A program made the position numbers and the translations under genes. Source: Halosimplex aquaticum (GTDB lineage: Archaea; Halobacteriota; Halobacteria; Halobacteriales; Haloarculaceae). From it: a stretch of 64,000 nt of DNA. Numbering within the stretch: the stretch's first letter is position 1; the number at the start of each line of letters is the position of its first letter. This document shows positions 1-8,815 of the stretch, in pieces. The notes under the pieces were generated by a model. The model did no database searches. It saw only the letters and a list, made by a program, of their open reading frames with translations, and was not told the origin of the DNA. The stretch is taken from assembly GCF_028747785.1 (NCBI RefSeq), contig NZ_CP118158.1, positions 1,302,001-1,366,000 of the forward strand. The letters are read 5' to 3'.

Positions 1-2
1 AC

Positions 3-509
3 TACAGCGGTTTCCCGGTGAACCAGACGACGCTCGCGGTTCCACGCGAGGCGTACGAGCGCGCCGGCGAGCGCTGCCAGCGGGGTATCGTCGACGCGTA
101 CGTGCAACTGTACAACGAGCGCGACGACGTGCTTCTGGTCGAGAACGACGGCGAGTGGGTCGTCCCCCACGGCGAACCGCGGACGGACGAACGCGTCGTC
201 GCGGGCACCGAACGGGCGATCAGTGAACGGACCGGGATCGACTGCGCGCTCACCGACCTCTCGCGGGTGACCATCCTCGGCGTCCGCGACGAATCGGACC
301 CCGAGCGACCGCCTATCTACCGGCTAATAGCGGTCTTCACGGCGGAGACCCTCGACGAGGGATCCCCCGCTGCGGAGGAAGCACCGGCCGCCGGCGAGAT
401 GGCGGCCGCCGACGGGGGCGGCGACGCGGCCGTCGAGCGCGAGACGGTCGTCGCCGACGGCGTCCGCTGGCACCCGACGCTCCCCGACTCGGCCGTCCCG
501 CCGCACTGA
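3..509 (+). CDS. Nudix-like domain protein (5' end outside window)
   Basis: The frame is open to the window edge, so the gene probably begins upstream; the first internal start is the GTG at 18. The central part matches the Nudix fold: strands around VLLVENDGEWVVPHGEPRTD, then a Nudix-box-like helix. The box is degenerate. The G-x5-E part is present (GEPRTDE), but where the family has R-E-U-x-E-E-x-G-U this protein has RAISERTGI, so two of the three Glu positions of that motif (the first and one of the E-E pair) are Ala and Arg. An Ala/Gly/Glu-rich insertion (residues about 117-140 from the GTG) precedes the last strand. It could be a weak hydrolase or a binding-only Nudix protein. Fold moderately sure, activity unsure. 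Confidence 0.6.
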   Translation, partial: YSGFPVNQTTLAVPREAYERAGERCQRGIVDAYVQLYNERDDVLLVENDGEWVVPHGEPRTDERVVAGTERAISERTGIDCALTDLSRVTILGVRDESDPERPPIYRLIAVFTAETLDEGSPAAEEAPAAGEMAAADGGGDAAVERETVVADGVRWHPTLPDSAVPPH

Positions 510-576
510 CCGGCGCCTCCCGGCGGACTCGCGGCACCGGAACACTTAGCACTGCGCTGGCCCCTACAGACCGGCA

Positions 577-1326
577 GTGGCAGCCATCGAGACCGACGGG
601 CTCACGAAGCGCTACGGGTCGGTCGCCGCCGTCGAGGGCCTGGACCTGACCGTCGAGCGCGGGACGGTCTACGGCTTCCTCGGCCCCAACGGCGCCGGCA
701 AGACGACGACGATGCGCCTGTTGACCGGGCTGACCAGACCGAGCGAGGGGACCGCGACCGTCGCCGGGGTCGACGTCCGCGAGCGCGACCGCCTCGGCGA
801 ACACATCGGCTACGTCCCCGACACGCCGCCGCTCTACGAGAAGCTCACCGCGCGCGAGCAGCTCTCGGCCGTCGCCGACGTGCGCGGCCTCGACCGCGAG
901 ACGGTCCGCGAGCGCGTCCCGGCGCTGCTCGACCGGTTCGGCCTCGACGCGGCCGACGACCGCATCGAGACCTACTCCAAGGGGATGAAACAGAAGACCA
1001 GCGTCGTCCAGGCCATCGTCCACGAACCGGACGTGGTCTTCCTCGACGAGCCGACCAGCGGCCTGGACCCCAACGCCGCGCGGACGCTCAAGGCGGTTCT
1101 CACCGAACTGCGCGACGCGGGCACGGCCGTCTTCCTCTCCACGCACGTCCTCCCGGTCGTCGACGAACTCGCCGACGTCGTCGGCCTCCTCTACGACGGT
1201 GAGTTGCTCGCCGAGGACGACCCCGAGCGGCTGAAGGCCGACCTCGACGGCGAGACCCTGGAGGACGCCTTCGTCGAACTGACGACCGAGGACGACCCGG
1301 CGACGCGCCCGCGAGAGCGACCATGA
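577..1326 (+). CDS. ABC transporter ATP-binding protein
   Basis: 249-residue nucleotide-binding domain, the usual length for an ABC-2-type exporter ATPase. Visible motifs: Walker A GPNGAGKTT (residues 36-44), ABC signature YSKGMKQ (133-139), Walker B DVVFLDE followed by PTSGLDP (152-165), and the H-loop STH ending at 190. It starts with GTG. Its stop overlaps the start of the next gene, the permease, by 4 nt (ATGA), so the two are translated together and should form one membrane complex that hydrolyses ATP to move an unknown substrate, probably outward. The last 25 residues are hydrophilic and variable. Confidence 0.93.
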   Translation: MAAIETDGLTKRYGSVAAVEGLDLTVERGTVYGFLGPNGAGKTTTMRLLTGLTRPSEGTATVAGVDVRERDRLGEHIGYVPDTPPLYEKLTAREQLSAVADVRGLDRETVRERVPALLDRFGLDAADDRIETYSKGMKQKTSVVQAIVHEPDVVFLDEPTSGLDPNAARTLKAVLTELRDAGTAVFLSTHVLPVVDELADVVGLLYDGELLAEDDPERLKADLDGETLEDAFVELTTEDDPATRPRERP

Positions 1327-2918
1327 GGACCGCGCGGCCGGCCGTCGTCGTCACCCTGACGGCGCTTAGACAGACTTACCGGAAGGTGCGCGAGTCGCCG
1401 CGGATGACGGCCTTCTTCCTCCTCATCCCCGCGTTCTTCGCGCTCCAGCTGTCGGGCGCGGTCGGCCCGGGCGCGTACGACCTGGGCCGGCAGTTCGCCC
1501 GCGGCGACCCCGCGGAACCGGTCGCGCGAGTCCGGGCCGTCGCGCTGTCGGGGCTGGTCCTCCTCTCGCTGATGGGCGTGCTCGGCGCCGCCGGCGGCAA
1601 CAGCGAGTTCAAGGACCGCTACGTCGCCTTCCTGACCGCGACGAGCACGCGCGCGGTCGTCCTCGGGAGCGTCGCCCGCCAGACCGCGGTCTGGACGGCG
1701 CTGTTCTGGCCGGCCGCGCTGACCGCGGGCGTCGCCTTCGCCGTCGGCGCCGGCGAACCCGTCGCGGCCGTCTCGCTCGTCGGCGGGAGCCTCTGGCTGT
1801 TCGTCGTCGCCGGCGTGTTGACCTCGCCCGTCGGCTTCGCCGCCCGGTGGGTCCTCGACGGCTACGACCTCTCGAAGAACGCCCGCTTCGGCCTCGGCGT
1901 GGCCATGCTCGGCGTCTTCTACCTCGTCCTGTTCACCCGCGAGTACGTGAGCGACGCCCTCTCGGTGACCCCGCTCTCGTGGGCCGGCGACCTCCTGCTC
2001 GTGACCGTCCCGGGCGCCGGCGCGTCGCCGGCGCTCGCCGGCGGATTCCTCGCCGTCTCGCTCTCGCTGGTCGTCCTCGCGACCGCCGCGTCGGTCGCCC
2101 TCGCCGAGGCCGTCTGGTACGGCGACCACACCGTCGGATCGAACGACGATGCCGACACGACCGATGTCGGGATCGAAACGCCGGTCCGCGACGCGCTCGC
2201 GTCGGTCGTCCCGCGTCCGACGGCGACGCTCGTCGACGTGACCTGGCGCCGCACCAAGCGCACGCCCAAGATGCTCTGGTACGTCTACCCCGGGATCTTC
2301 GTCGGCCTCGTCATGGGCGAGCAACTGGTCTACCACGGCCCCTTCTCGGCCGCGATGTACCCGCCGATCGTCGCGTTCGCCGGCTCGCTCGCCGCCGGCA
2401 GCGGGTTCACGCTCAACCCGCTCGGGACCGAGGGCGACGCGCTCTCCGGCCTGCTCACCTCCGGGCTCTCCGGCGAGACCGTCGTCCGCGCGAAGGCGCT
2501 CGCGGTCGTCCTCCCGGCGATGCCGCTCGTCCTCGGCGCGACGCTGGGGGTCGCTCTCGGCGCCGGTCCGCCCGTCCCGCTGTTCGTCGCCGCCGTGGGC
2601 GCGTTCGCACTCGCTCTCGTCTTCCTCGCACCGGTGCTCTCGCTCGCGCTCGGGATGCACTACCCGCCGGACGCCGAGGGCCTGATCGGCGGGAGCGTCA
2701 AGATCCCCAACAAGTCCGCGTCGGCGATCTACACCCTCGGGATGGTCGTCGTTGCCGCGCCGGGGTTCGGCGCCGTCGGCGCGTTCGCCATGTCCGGACG
2801 GTTCGATCCCGCGGCGCTGGTCGGCGGCGTCGGCGTGACCGTCCTCGCGGCGTCCGCTGTCGGCCGGTGGGCCTACCGCCACGCCGTCGCCGAACTCGAC
2901 GGGTACTCGGTGGAGTGA
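1323..2918 (+). CDS. ABC transporter permease protein
   Basis: 531-residue polytopic membrane protein, rich in Ala/Val/Leu/Gly, with roughly a dozen predicted membrane segments and no ATPase motifs. It overlaps the upstream ATPase by 4 nt and is its obvious partner. The substrate cannot be read from the sequence. A soluble acidic loop around residues 268-290 separates two membrane halves, which suggests an internally duplicated ABC-2-type permease. The start is the ATG inside the upstream stop. Confidence 0.85.
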   Translation: MRTARPAVVVTLTALRQTYRKVRESPRMTAFFLLIPAFFALQLSGAVGPGAYDLGRQFARGDPAEPVARVRAVALSGLVLLSLMGVLGAAGGNSEFKDRYVAFLTATSTRAVVLGSVARQTAVWTALFWPAALTAGVAFAVGAGEPVAAVSLVGGSLWLFVVAGVLTSPVGFAARWVLDGYDLSKNARFGLGVAMLGVFYLVLFTREYVSDALSVTPLSWAGDLLLVTVPGAGASPALAGGFLAVSLSLVVLATAASVALAEAVWYGDHTVGSNDDADTTDVGIETPVRDALASVVPRPTATLVDVTWRRTKRTPKMLWYVYPGIFVGLVMGEQLVYHGPFSAAMYPPIVAFAGSLAAGSGFTLNPLGTEGDALSGLLTSGLSGETVVRAKALAVVLPAMPLVLGATLGVALGAGPPVPLFVAAVGAFALALVFLAPVLSLALGMHYPPDAEGLIGGSVKIPNKSASAIYTLGMVVVAAPGFGAVGAFAMSGRFDPAALVGGVGVTVLAASAVGRWAYRHAVAELDGYSVE

Positions 2919-3000
2919 GCGCTGGAACGTCGTTCCCGCCGTCGATATCGGCTGTTGACGGTGATATCGGTTTTCGAGGGCGATCCCGTCGCCGCGGTCG

Positions 3001-4059
3001 TCAGATCACGCCGGTCACGCGGGCGGCTTCGCGGGCGGCCTCCTCACTCATGCCGTCGCCGAGGATGGTGTAGCGGTCGCGGATCTCGTGGGCGGTCGTC
3101 AGCGCCTCGATGACGGTCTCGCTATCGAGCCCCAGTTCGTCCGCGGTCGTCGGCGCGTCGATGCTCGCGAGCGCGTCGCGGATGTCCCGCCACTGGCCCT
3201 TCGGCCCCGAGTGGAGGTACTCGGTCATGATGGAGCCGACGCCGACCTGGTGACCGTGGTAGGTCGGGTTCGGCGCGATGCGGTCCAGCTGGTGAGAGAA
3301 GAGGTGTTCGGCGCCGGAGGCCGGCCGCGACGACCCGGCGATGGACATCGCGACGCCGGAGGAGACGAGCGCCTTCGTGACGATCCACGCCGACTCCTCC
3401 AGTTCCGGCCGGATCGAGTCGGCGTTCTCGACGAGCATCTCGGCGGTCATCCGCGAGAGCGCGCCGGCGTACTCGTGGTACTCGACGTTCTTCAGGCGGT
3501 GGGCGAGCTCCCAGTCGCGCACGGCGGTGAAGTTGGAGATGATGTCGGCGCAGCCCGCGGTGGTGAGTTCCCAGGGCGCGTCGGCCAGGATCTCGGTGTC
3601 GGCGACGACGGCCAGGGGCGGCTCGGCGGCGACGCTGTGGCGGGTGTCGCCCTCGGGGATGGACGCGCGCGCGGAGACGATGCCGTCGTGGCTGGCGGCG
3701 GTCGGGACCGAGACGAACCCCTTGTCGACGTCCTCGGCGGCCATCTTCGTCACGTCGATGACCTTCCCGCCGCCGACGCCGACGAGGTAGCCCACGTCGC
3801 CGTCCGCGGCCACTTCGATGACGTCCTCGACGGCGCCGAACGTCGCCTCCTCGATGCGGACGACCTGCGGGTCCAGCCCGGCGTCGGCGAACGCTTCGAC
3901 GACACGGTCGCCCGCGACCTCCGCCGGCGTCGGGCTAGTGACCACCAGCGGGTCGCCGGCGAGGTGGAGTTCCTCGACGGCCGCCACGGTGTCGTCGAGG
4001 ACGCCGTGGCCCACCACCACGTTCCGCGGCAACCGAATCCACGTCGACTTCTCGAACAT
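3001..4059 (-). CDS. egsA: sn-glycerol-1-phosphate dehydrogenase [NAD(P)+]
   Basis: Makes sn-glycerol-1-phosphate from dihydroxyacetone phosphate in the cytoplasm. This sets the archaeal stereochemistry of the lipid backbone and is the committed step of archaeal phospholipid synthesis. The 352-residue length is typical. The dinucleotide-binding loop GVGGGKVID lies near 94-102. The zinc-site residues of the iron-containing/dehydroquinate-synthase-like fold are visible: Asp172 (GCADIIS), His252 (GAEHLFSH) and His268 (YHGHQVGVG). A T-rich TATA-like stretch precedes the start by about 27-30 nt on the minus strand. Convergent with the ABC operon. An essential gene in archaea. Confidence 0.96.
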   Translation of the reverse strand: MFEKSTWIRLPRNVVVGHGVLDDTVAAVEELHLAGDPLVVTSPTPAEVAGDRVVEAFADAGLDPQVVRIEEATFGAVEDVIEVAADGDVGYLVGVGGGKVIDVTKMAAEDVDKGFVSVPTAASHDGIVSARASIPEGDTRHSVAAEPPLAVVADTEILADAPWELTTAGCADIISNFTAVRDWELAHRLKNVEYHEYAGALSRMTAEMLVENADSIRPELEESAWIVTKALVSSGVAMSIAGSSRPASGAEHLFSHQLDRIAPNPTYHGHQVGVGSIMTEYLHSGPKGQWRDIRDALASIDAPTTADELGLDSETVIEALTTAHEIRDRYTILGDGMSEEAAREAARVTGVI

Positions 4060-4132
4060 ACCCTACCTCTCGCGGGAGGGCTGAAAAATGGTTTCGTCCC
4101 CGCGGCCTCCCGTCGTCAGGCCCGATACTCCT

Positions 4133-5122
4133 TCACAGCGTGTCCAGCACGCCCAGCACTCGCTCCTCGGCCTCGCGGTCCGGCCCTTCCTGCGCCTCGT
4201 CGGCCTCACGTTCGGGAGAAGCCTCGACGGTCTCGGCGATGGAATCCTCCGGCGCGACGGGCTCCCAGCCCAGCGACCGGAGCTTGTTCGTGTCGAGGAG
4301 GTGCGGCGGGTCACGATAGAGCGGGAAGTCGTCGGGCGCCAGCCCGCCGGCGGCGAGTTCGCGGTGGCCCGCGGTGACGACTTCCACGTCGGCCTCGGCG
4401 GCGTCGGCGACGGTCTCGATCGTCTCGCGGAGCGTCTGGACGTGCCAGTCGCCGACGTTGTACGCCTCGCCCGGCCGGCCCTCCTCGGCGACGACCCGGA
4501 GGGCGCGGGCGACGTTCTCGACGCCGACGCGGTGCCAGAGGTTCGTGCCGTCACCGGGGACGAGCACCCGATCGTAGTTGGCGACCCGCTGGATCCAGTA
4601 GTCGAACCGGCGGGTGTAGTCGTGCGGGCCGTAGACGACGGGAGGACGGAGGCTCAGGGCGTCGACCCCCTCCTCTGCGGCGGCGAAGACGGCGCGGTCG
4701 CCCTCGGCCTTCCGGGCGCCGTAGGTCGCGTGGGAGTCGTCGGTCGCCTGCTCGTCGGAGCAGGGTTCGAGCGGCGTCTCGTCCTCGCGCTTGGGGACCT
4801 CCTCGGCGCCGTAGGCGGCGCCGCTGGAGACGTAGACGTAGGCGTCGACATCGTCGAACACGCGCGTCGCCGTGCGCACGTCGCGTGGTTTGTACGCCAC
4901 CAGATCGACGACGACGTCGGGGTCCGTGGCCGCGGCGTCGGCGAGGTCGCCGTCGTCGGTGCGGTCGCCCCGCACGTGGTCGACGCCCTCGTCGTCGGTG
5001 AACGGGCTCTCGTGTTCGCCGCGGTGGAAGACTGTCACGTCGTAGCCGGCCTCGCGGAACTCGCGGACGGCGTGGCGCCCGATGAAACGGGTCCCGCCGA
5101 CGAACAGCGCGTGTCGAGTCAT
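4133..5122 (-). CDS. NAD-dependent epimerase/dehydratase (extended SDR)
   Basis: 329 residues. N-terminal Rossmann motif GGTRFIG (residues 9-15), a SSGAAYG strand (99-105) and the catalytic YGARK (Tyr134, Lys138), so the SDR active site is intact. This family acts on nucleotide sugars or reduces related carbonyl substrates; the sequence resembles the archaeal NAD-dependent epimerases that keep an atypical GGTRF/IG turn. No sugar-biosynthesis genes lie next to it, so the substrate is unknown. It sits upstream of egsA on the same strand with a 73-nt gap and could be cotranscribed with it. Confidence 0.85.
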   Translation of the reverse strand: MTRHALFVGGTRFIGRHAVREFREAGYDVTVFHRGEHESPFTDDEGVDHVRGDRTDDGDLADAAATDPDVVVDLVAYKPRDVRTATRVFDDVDAYVYVSSGAAYGAEEVPKREDETPLEPCSDEQATDDSHATYGARKAEGDRAVFAAAEEGVDALSLRPPVVYGPHDYTRRFDYWIQRVANYDRVLVPGDGTNLWHRVGVENVARALRVVAEEGRPGEAYNVGDWHVQTLRETIETVADAAEADVEVVTAGHRELAAGGLAPDDFPLYRDPPHLLDTNKLRSLGWEPVAPEDSIAETVEASPEREADEAQEGPDREAEERVLGVLDTL

Positions 5123-5237
5123 ACCGGCGATTGGGGCCTCCCGCGCTTAAAGTCGGGTGACCCGCGACCGACCGGGTTCGACGAGTCCGGAGATAAACCA
5201 GATCCCCGTCGTGACCGAGTTTATACGGCGTATAACA

Positions 5238-5447
5238 ATGGATACCCCTGACGTCGAGTCGAATATGCAGTGCGCAAACTGTCGGGAAGATGGGGCACCG
5301 GCGTACACGCTTCGCGCGCACGTCGACGGCGGCGTCGACGCGGGCGACCAGGACGAGGGCGACGCGAGAGCCCGGACGGACGGCGGCGAGGCGGCGACGG
5401 TAGATCTGCCGTTCTGCTCGCTGGAGTGTCTCAGGACGTGGACCTGA
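5238..5447 (+). CDS. small CxxC zinc-finger protein
   Basis: 69-residue acidic protein with a C-x2-C near the N-terminus (MQCANC) and a C-x3-C near the C-terminus (FCSLEC), joined by an Asp/Gly-rich loop. This is the layout of the haloarchaeal DUF7576-like small zinc proteins. The frame is open upstream to a GTG at 5157, but TATA-like sequence (tttatacgg, about 5220-5228) lies inside that extension, so ATG 5238 or ATG 5265 is the more likely start. Role unknown; DNA, RNA or protein binding are all possible. Confidence 0.65.
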   Translation: MDTPDVESNMQCANCREDGAPAYTLRAHVDGGVDAGDQDEGDARARTDGGEAATVDLPFCSLECLRTWT

Positions 5448-5490
5448 CGGGAGCCAAAGAGCTATCCGGGCGGCCCGTCCACCCACAGGC

Positions 5491-5988
5491 ATGGAAAACG
5501 TCCATCCGGGACAGCGCGTGGCGGTGCTCGCCGACGCGCAGAACCTCTATCACACGGCTCGCAGTCTCTACACTCGCAACATCGATTACTCGTCGCTGCT
5601 CGACGAAGCGGTCGCCGGTCGCCAGCTGACCCGCGCCGTCGCCTACGTCATCCGCGCCGACTCCCCCGAAGAGGAGTCGTTTTTCGACGCCCTGGTCGAC
5701 ATCGGCTTCGAGACCAGGATCAAGGACATCAAGACGTTCGGCGACGGCTCCAAGAAGGCCGACTGGGACGTGGGGATGAGCCTCGACGCCGTGACGCTCG
5801 CCAACCACGTCGACACCGTCGTGCTCGCCACCGGCGACGGCGACTTCTCGCGGCTGTGTTCGCACCTGCGCCACGAGGGCGTCCGGACCGAGGTCATGGC
5901 CTTCCAGGAGTCGACGGCCGAGGAACTGATCGCCGCGGCCGACCACTTCACGGACATGAGCGAAGACACCGAGCTGTTCCTCCTCTGA
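5491..5988 (+). CDS. NYN domain protein (LabA/DUF88-like)
   Basis: 165 residues, nearly all one NYN (PIN-like) nuclease domain. The acidic metal-binding residues of the fold are present: Asp15 in ADAQNLY, the Asp cluster in ADWDVGMSLD, and GDGDF near residue 115. The family contains RNA-cleaving enzymes of the PIN/FEN clan; bacterial LabA relatives act in regulation. The active site looks intact, so it is probably a metal-dependent ribonuclease of unknown target. It follows the small zinc-finger gene by 43 nt on the same strand. Confidence 0.82.
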   Translation: MENVHPGQRVAVLADAQNLYHTARSLYTRNIDYSSLLDEAVAGRQLTRAVAYVIRADSPEEESFFDALVDIGFETRIKDIKTFGDGSKKADWDVGMSLDAVTLANHVDTVVLATGDGDFSRLCSHLRHEGVRTEVMAFQESTAEELIAAADHFTDMSEDTELFLL

Positions 5989-6061
5989 ACCGGTCTCACG
6001 GCTAGCGCAGTTCTCGCCGTCGAAACCCTCTCCCGACGGTGAAACCGGAAAAAGCTATTCG

Positions 6062-7582
6062 TCAGTGCTGGCCGTCGGCGTCCTCGGCGTCGTCGTCGGC
6101 CGCGTCCAGGTCGTCGATGTCGGCGTTGGGCGCGTTGCGCTTGACGCTCTGGAGTCCGTTGACGGCGCCCGTCCGGGAGGCGTAGCCCTGGCCGCTGTCG
6201 CCCAGGATCTGGCCGTTCTCGTGGAGGAGCCGCCAGCGGAACTCGCCGGCGCCGTCCTCGTAGACCTCGAAGGCGGCGTCGGCGTAATCCAGCGCGTCCG
6301 CCTCGGGCGCGTGCTCCCGGACGCGCTTGACTGCGTCACGAGCGCCGCGCTCGGACGCGAAGCCCTGGCCGCCGTCGGCGATGATCTCCTCGTTGTCGGC
6401 GACGAGCCGCCAGCGGTACTCGCCGGCGTCGTCCTCGAAGACCTCGAAGGCGTCCTCGTCACCGACTCTCTCCCGGACGCGCTCGATACCGTCCTGTGCG
6501 TTCGTCCGCTCGGCGTAGCCCTCGCCGCCGTCGGCGAGTATCTCGCCGTTCCGGTGGACGAGCCGCCAGCGCCACTCGTCGGCCGCGTCGCGGTACACGT
6601 CGAACGCGGTCGGATCCGCTGTGAGGTAGTCGGCGTCGCCGACGTAGTCGCGGACGCGTTCGACGGCGTCCTCGACCGCGCTCCGGTCGGTGTAGCCCTC
6701 GCCGCCGTCGGCGACGATGTTGCCGTTGGCGTGGATGAGTCGCCAGCGGTACTCGCCGGCGTCGTCCTCGTAGACCTCGAACGTCCCCCGGCTCTCGCCC
6801 TCGGGATAGGGCTCGATGGCGGGGTCGCCGCCGGTCTCGACCTCGACTTCCTCCCGGACGGCGGGGGCGCCGCCGGCGTTCGCGCGGACGCTTTCGAGGC
6901 CCTGCTCGGCCTTCTGGCGGGAGCTGTACCCCTGGCCGCCGTCGGCGATGACGTTCCCGTTCCGGTGACGGAGCCGCCAGCGCCACTTGCCGCCGCGGTC
7001 CTCGAAGACCTCGAAACGGGCTTTGCTCTCCGCGGGTTCGTCGACGGCTTCGGGGTCCGCGTCGGGTTCGGGCTCCGCGGCCGCGACAGCGTCGGTCTCC
7101 GGCTCCGTGGCGCCACCAGTGGCCGCAGCCTCGGGGACCCGTCGCGTCCCGCTGACGATCGGGACCAGCGCCGCCCCGACGGCGACCAGCACGAGGCCGA
7201 AGGCGTACAGCGAGATGACCGGGACGGCCAGCCCGGACTGGCGCCAGCCGGGGTAGGCCGACAGGAAGCCGGCGACGCCGATGAGCGCGACCGCACCTCC
7301 GGCGTACGAGACGAGCGTCGCCGTCCGCCGGAGCGGCAGGCGGATCACCGGCCCGATCATCAGGAGGACGAGCGAGATCGCCGCCAGCCCGATCCCGGCT
7401 TTCCCGACGGTCGTCGCGGTCCCCACGTCGCTCGTCAGGAAGAGCAGGATGCCGAGCACCCCGAGCAGGACTCCGAAGACGAACACCCAGTAGCCGTACA
7501 CTTCGTCGTCGGTGGTCGGCTCCGCGATCCGGTCGCGGTACCACTGCACCATCACGTCGGGACTCGACTGGTTGCCTGACAT
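6062..7582 (-). CDS. membrane protein with five DUF1508 (UPF0339) repeats
   Basis: 506 residues. Four predicted membrane helices (about 31-50, 61-81, 90-110, 118-141) are followed by an acidic linker and five copies of a 45-residue DUF1508 unit at about 190-235, 268-313, 327-372, 379-424 and 438-483. The shared pattern is FEVYED..GEYRWRL..NG.I.AD.GQGY..R..A. The repeat is common in halophiles, but its biochemical role is unknown. Copy 4 has lost the NG turn (DNEEI). The helices place the repeats on one face of the membrane. A TATA-like box at 7601-7610 is correctly spaced for a leaderless start at 7582. Confidence 0.85.
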   Translation of the reverse strand: MSGNQSSPDVMVQWYRDRIAEPTTDDEVYGYWVFVFGVLLGVLGILLFLTSDVGTATTVGKAGIGLAAISLVLLMIGPVIRLPLRRTATLVSYAGGAVALIGVAGFLSAYPGWRQSGLAVPVISLYAFGLVLVAVGAALVPIVSGTRRVPEAAATGGATEPETDAVAAAEPEPDADPEAVDEPAESKARFEVFEDRGGKWRWRLRHRNGNVIADGGQGYSSRQKAEQGLESVRANAGGAPAVREEVEVETGGDPAIEPYPEGESRGTFEVYEDDAGEYRWRLIHANGNIVADGGEGYTDRSAVEDAVERVRDYVGDADYLTADPTAFDVYRDAADEWRWRLVHRNGEILADGGEGYAERTNAQDGIERVRERVGDEDAFEVFEDDAGEYRWRLVADNEEIIADGGQGFASERGARDAVKRVREHAPEADALDYADAAFEVYEDGAGEFRWRLLHENGQILGDSGQGYASRTGAVNGLQSVKRNAPNADIDDLDAADDDAEDADGQH

Positions 7583-7600
7583 GTGTCGTCACTACTCACT

Positions 7601-7610
7601 GAATTATAAC
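7601..7610 (-). promoter_or_regulatory. TATA-like box for the DUF1508 gene
   Basis: The plus-strand text gaattataac gives an AT-rich box on the minus strand centred about 24 nt before the ATG at 7582, the spacing expected for a leaderless archaeal transcript. Confidence 0.55.
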
Positions 7611-7725
7611 CAGTTAAAGATGTACGACCATTCACCGGCGGTTCCGCCGCTATCGCATCTCGAAATCTGGAGAGAGAAACCGAGAGCGGAGAGATGTCGC
7701 GCCGTCTCTGGAGACTGGGCGCCGT

Positions 7726-7911
7726 TCAGACCGGGCGGCCGTCCGAGGAGGTGCCGACGAGGAGCGCGCCGGCGGCGAGGCCGAGCGTACCCGCGGCGAT
7801 GGCGGCGAGGGGGATGGCGACGCCGAGCGTCCCGGGACCGAAGATGAGAACCGAACTGACCGCCAGCAACACGAGCCCGAACGCGACTTTCCGTGTATCC
7901 GTCTCTGACAT
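7726..7911 (-). CDS. small two-helix membrane protein
   Basis: 61 residues: a short charged N-terminus (MSETDTRK), two hydrophobic helices (about 9-27 and 30-52) with a GPGTLG turn between them, and a short polar tail. This is a common type of haloarchaeal small membrane protein with no known role. AT-rich sequence about 30 nt upstream could serve as promoter. It has its own gap from the DUF1508 gene (143 nt), so it is probably a separate unit. Confidence 0.6.
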   Translation of the reverse strand: MSETDTRKVAFGLVLLAVSSVLIFGPGTLGVAIPLAAIAAGTLGLAAGALLVGTSSDGRPV

Positions 7912-8102
7912 AACAAGCTCAGTTTGGTAATCGATCCGTATAAATTCTCCTGAAACCCCGTCACACGGGCACGATCGATCGTGAAATACGTCGGATATTA
8001 TGCCGGACGTTATCGTGTATCACGGCCCGTCCGCTGGGTGGCGTGCCCGGTGGATGGCGGAGTGAGACAGATACAAGGCGGGGCGTGGCAAACGGGAGAG
8101 CG

Positions 8103-8576
8103 ATGGACGAGCGCGACAGAGCCATGCTGACGCGGGTGGCCGACTACCAGTGGGGCGCGGGCGCCGGCGAGGCGCTGTTCGCCCACGGCGACCCGGAAGT
8201 GACCCACACGAGTTCCGGCCGGCCGCGGCAGGTGATCGGCGACGACGGCCGCCTCGTCACCTACGCCACGGACGGGCGGTTCACCCTCGGCGTCGCCGGG
8301 GGGAGGCGGCTCGACGACGCGCTCACCGACGGCAGCTATCGGGTCGTCGTCGGCGACGAGAGCGAACCGTTCGTCCGCGAGGGGCGTAACGCGTTCGCGA
8401 AGTTCGTCAGCGCCGCCGACCCCGCTATCCGCCCGGGTGACGAAGTCGTCCTCACGCACGAGCGCGGCGAGGTACTCGCCGTCGGTCGCGCCGAGCTGAG
8501 CGGCCGGGGGATGCTCGACTTCGAGACCGGCGTGGCCGTGTTCGTCCGCGACAGCGCCGAGAAAGAAGAGACGTGA
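8103..8576 (+). CDS. PUA domain protein
   Basis: 157 residues from the ATG at 8103 (MDERDRAMLTRVADYQWG); the frame continues upstream to 8043 but that part reads as non-coding. The N-terminal half has the look of the domain that precedes PUA in archaeosine transglycosylase-type proteins (VADYQWGAGAGEALF), and residues about 75-150 form a PUA domain (FVREGRNAFAKFV, then GDEVVL and VLAVGRAELSG). PUA domains bind RNA, usually in tRNA or rRNA modification. No catalytic domain is present, so it may be a stand-alone RNA-binding subunit. Confidence 0.75.
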   Translation: MDERDRAMLTRVADYQWGAGAGEALFAHGDPEVTHTSSGRPRQVIGDDGRLVTYATDGRFTLGVAGGRRLDDALTDGSYRVVVGDESEPFVREGRNAFAKFVSAADPAIRPGDEVVLTHERGEVLAVGRAELSGRGMLDFETGVAVFVRDSAEKEET

Positions 8577-8686
8577 AGGCGGGTGCGGCAAGCTTATTTC
8601 GTTCGGCCGGAGTTCTCCGTTCGGTGGGCACGCTTACTTGGTACTCCTCCAGACCTTGTGAAAAATCATGTCATCTTAACCCAAGT

Positions 8687-8815
8687 ACCGCCGAATCATG
8701 GCTCCAAGTAATCGTTTGCTGGGGTAACGAGTAAAAGACACCATAGACCTCTGTAGCAATCTTTTTAACCCGGCACCGGCGATCATAATATCTGTGACCG
8801 CCGGATCATGGCTGC
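8687..8815. repeat. 19-bp direct repeat flanking the promoter of the beta-helix gene
   Basis: Positions 8687-8705 and 8797-8815 share 17 of 19 bases (accgccg-R-atcatggct-S-c). The second copy lies at the start of the coding region of the beta-helix gene; the first lies 110 bp upstream at the edge of the AT-rich block. It may mark a recombination or duplication at the island border. Confidence 0.5.
8762..8769 (+). promoter_or_regulatory. TATA-like box for the beta-helix gene
   Basis: The sequence tttttaac is centred about 28 nt before the GTG at 8794. It supports that GTG as a leaderless start rather than any later codon. Confidence 0.6.

Noticed and set aside
385..408. 8-bp dyad in the Nudix-like gene
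   Set aside because: The loop is 8 nt, unlike the other hairpins, and Ala/Gly-rich GC coding sequence makes such dyads by chance.
1191..2882. Long antisense frame opposite the ABC permease
   Set aside because: High-GC DNA gives long antisense frames; the sense frame has clear membrane-protein content.
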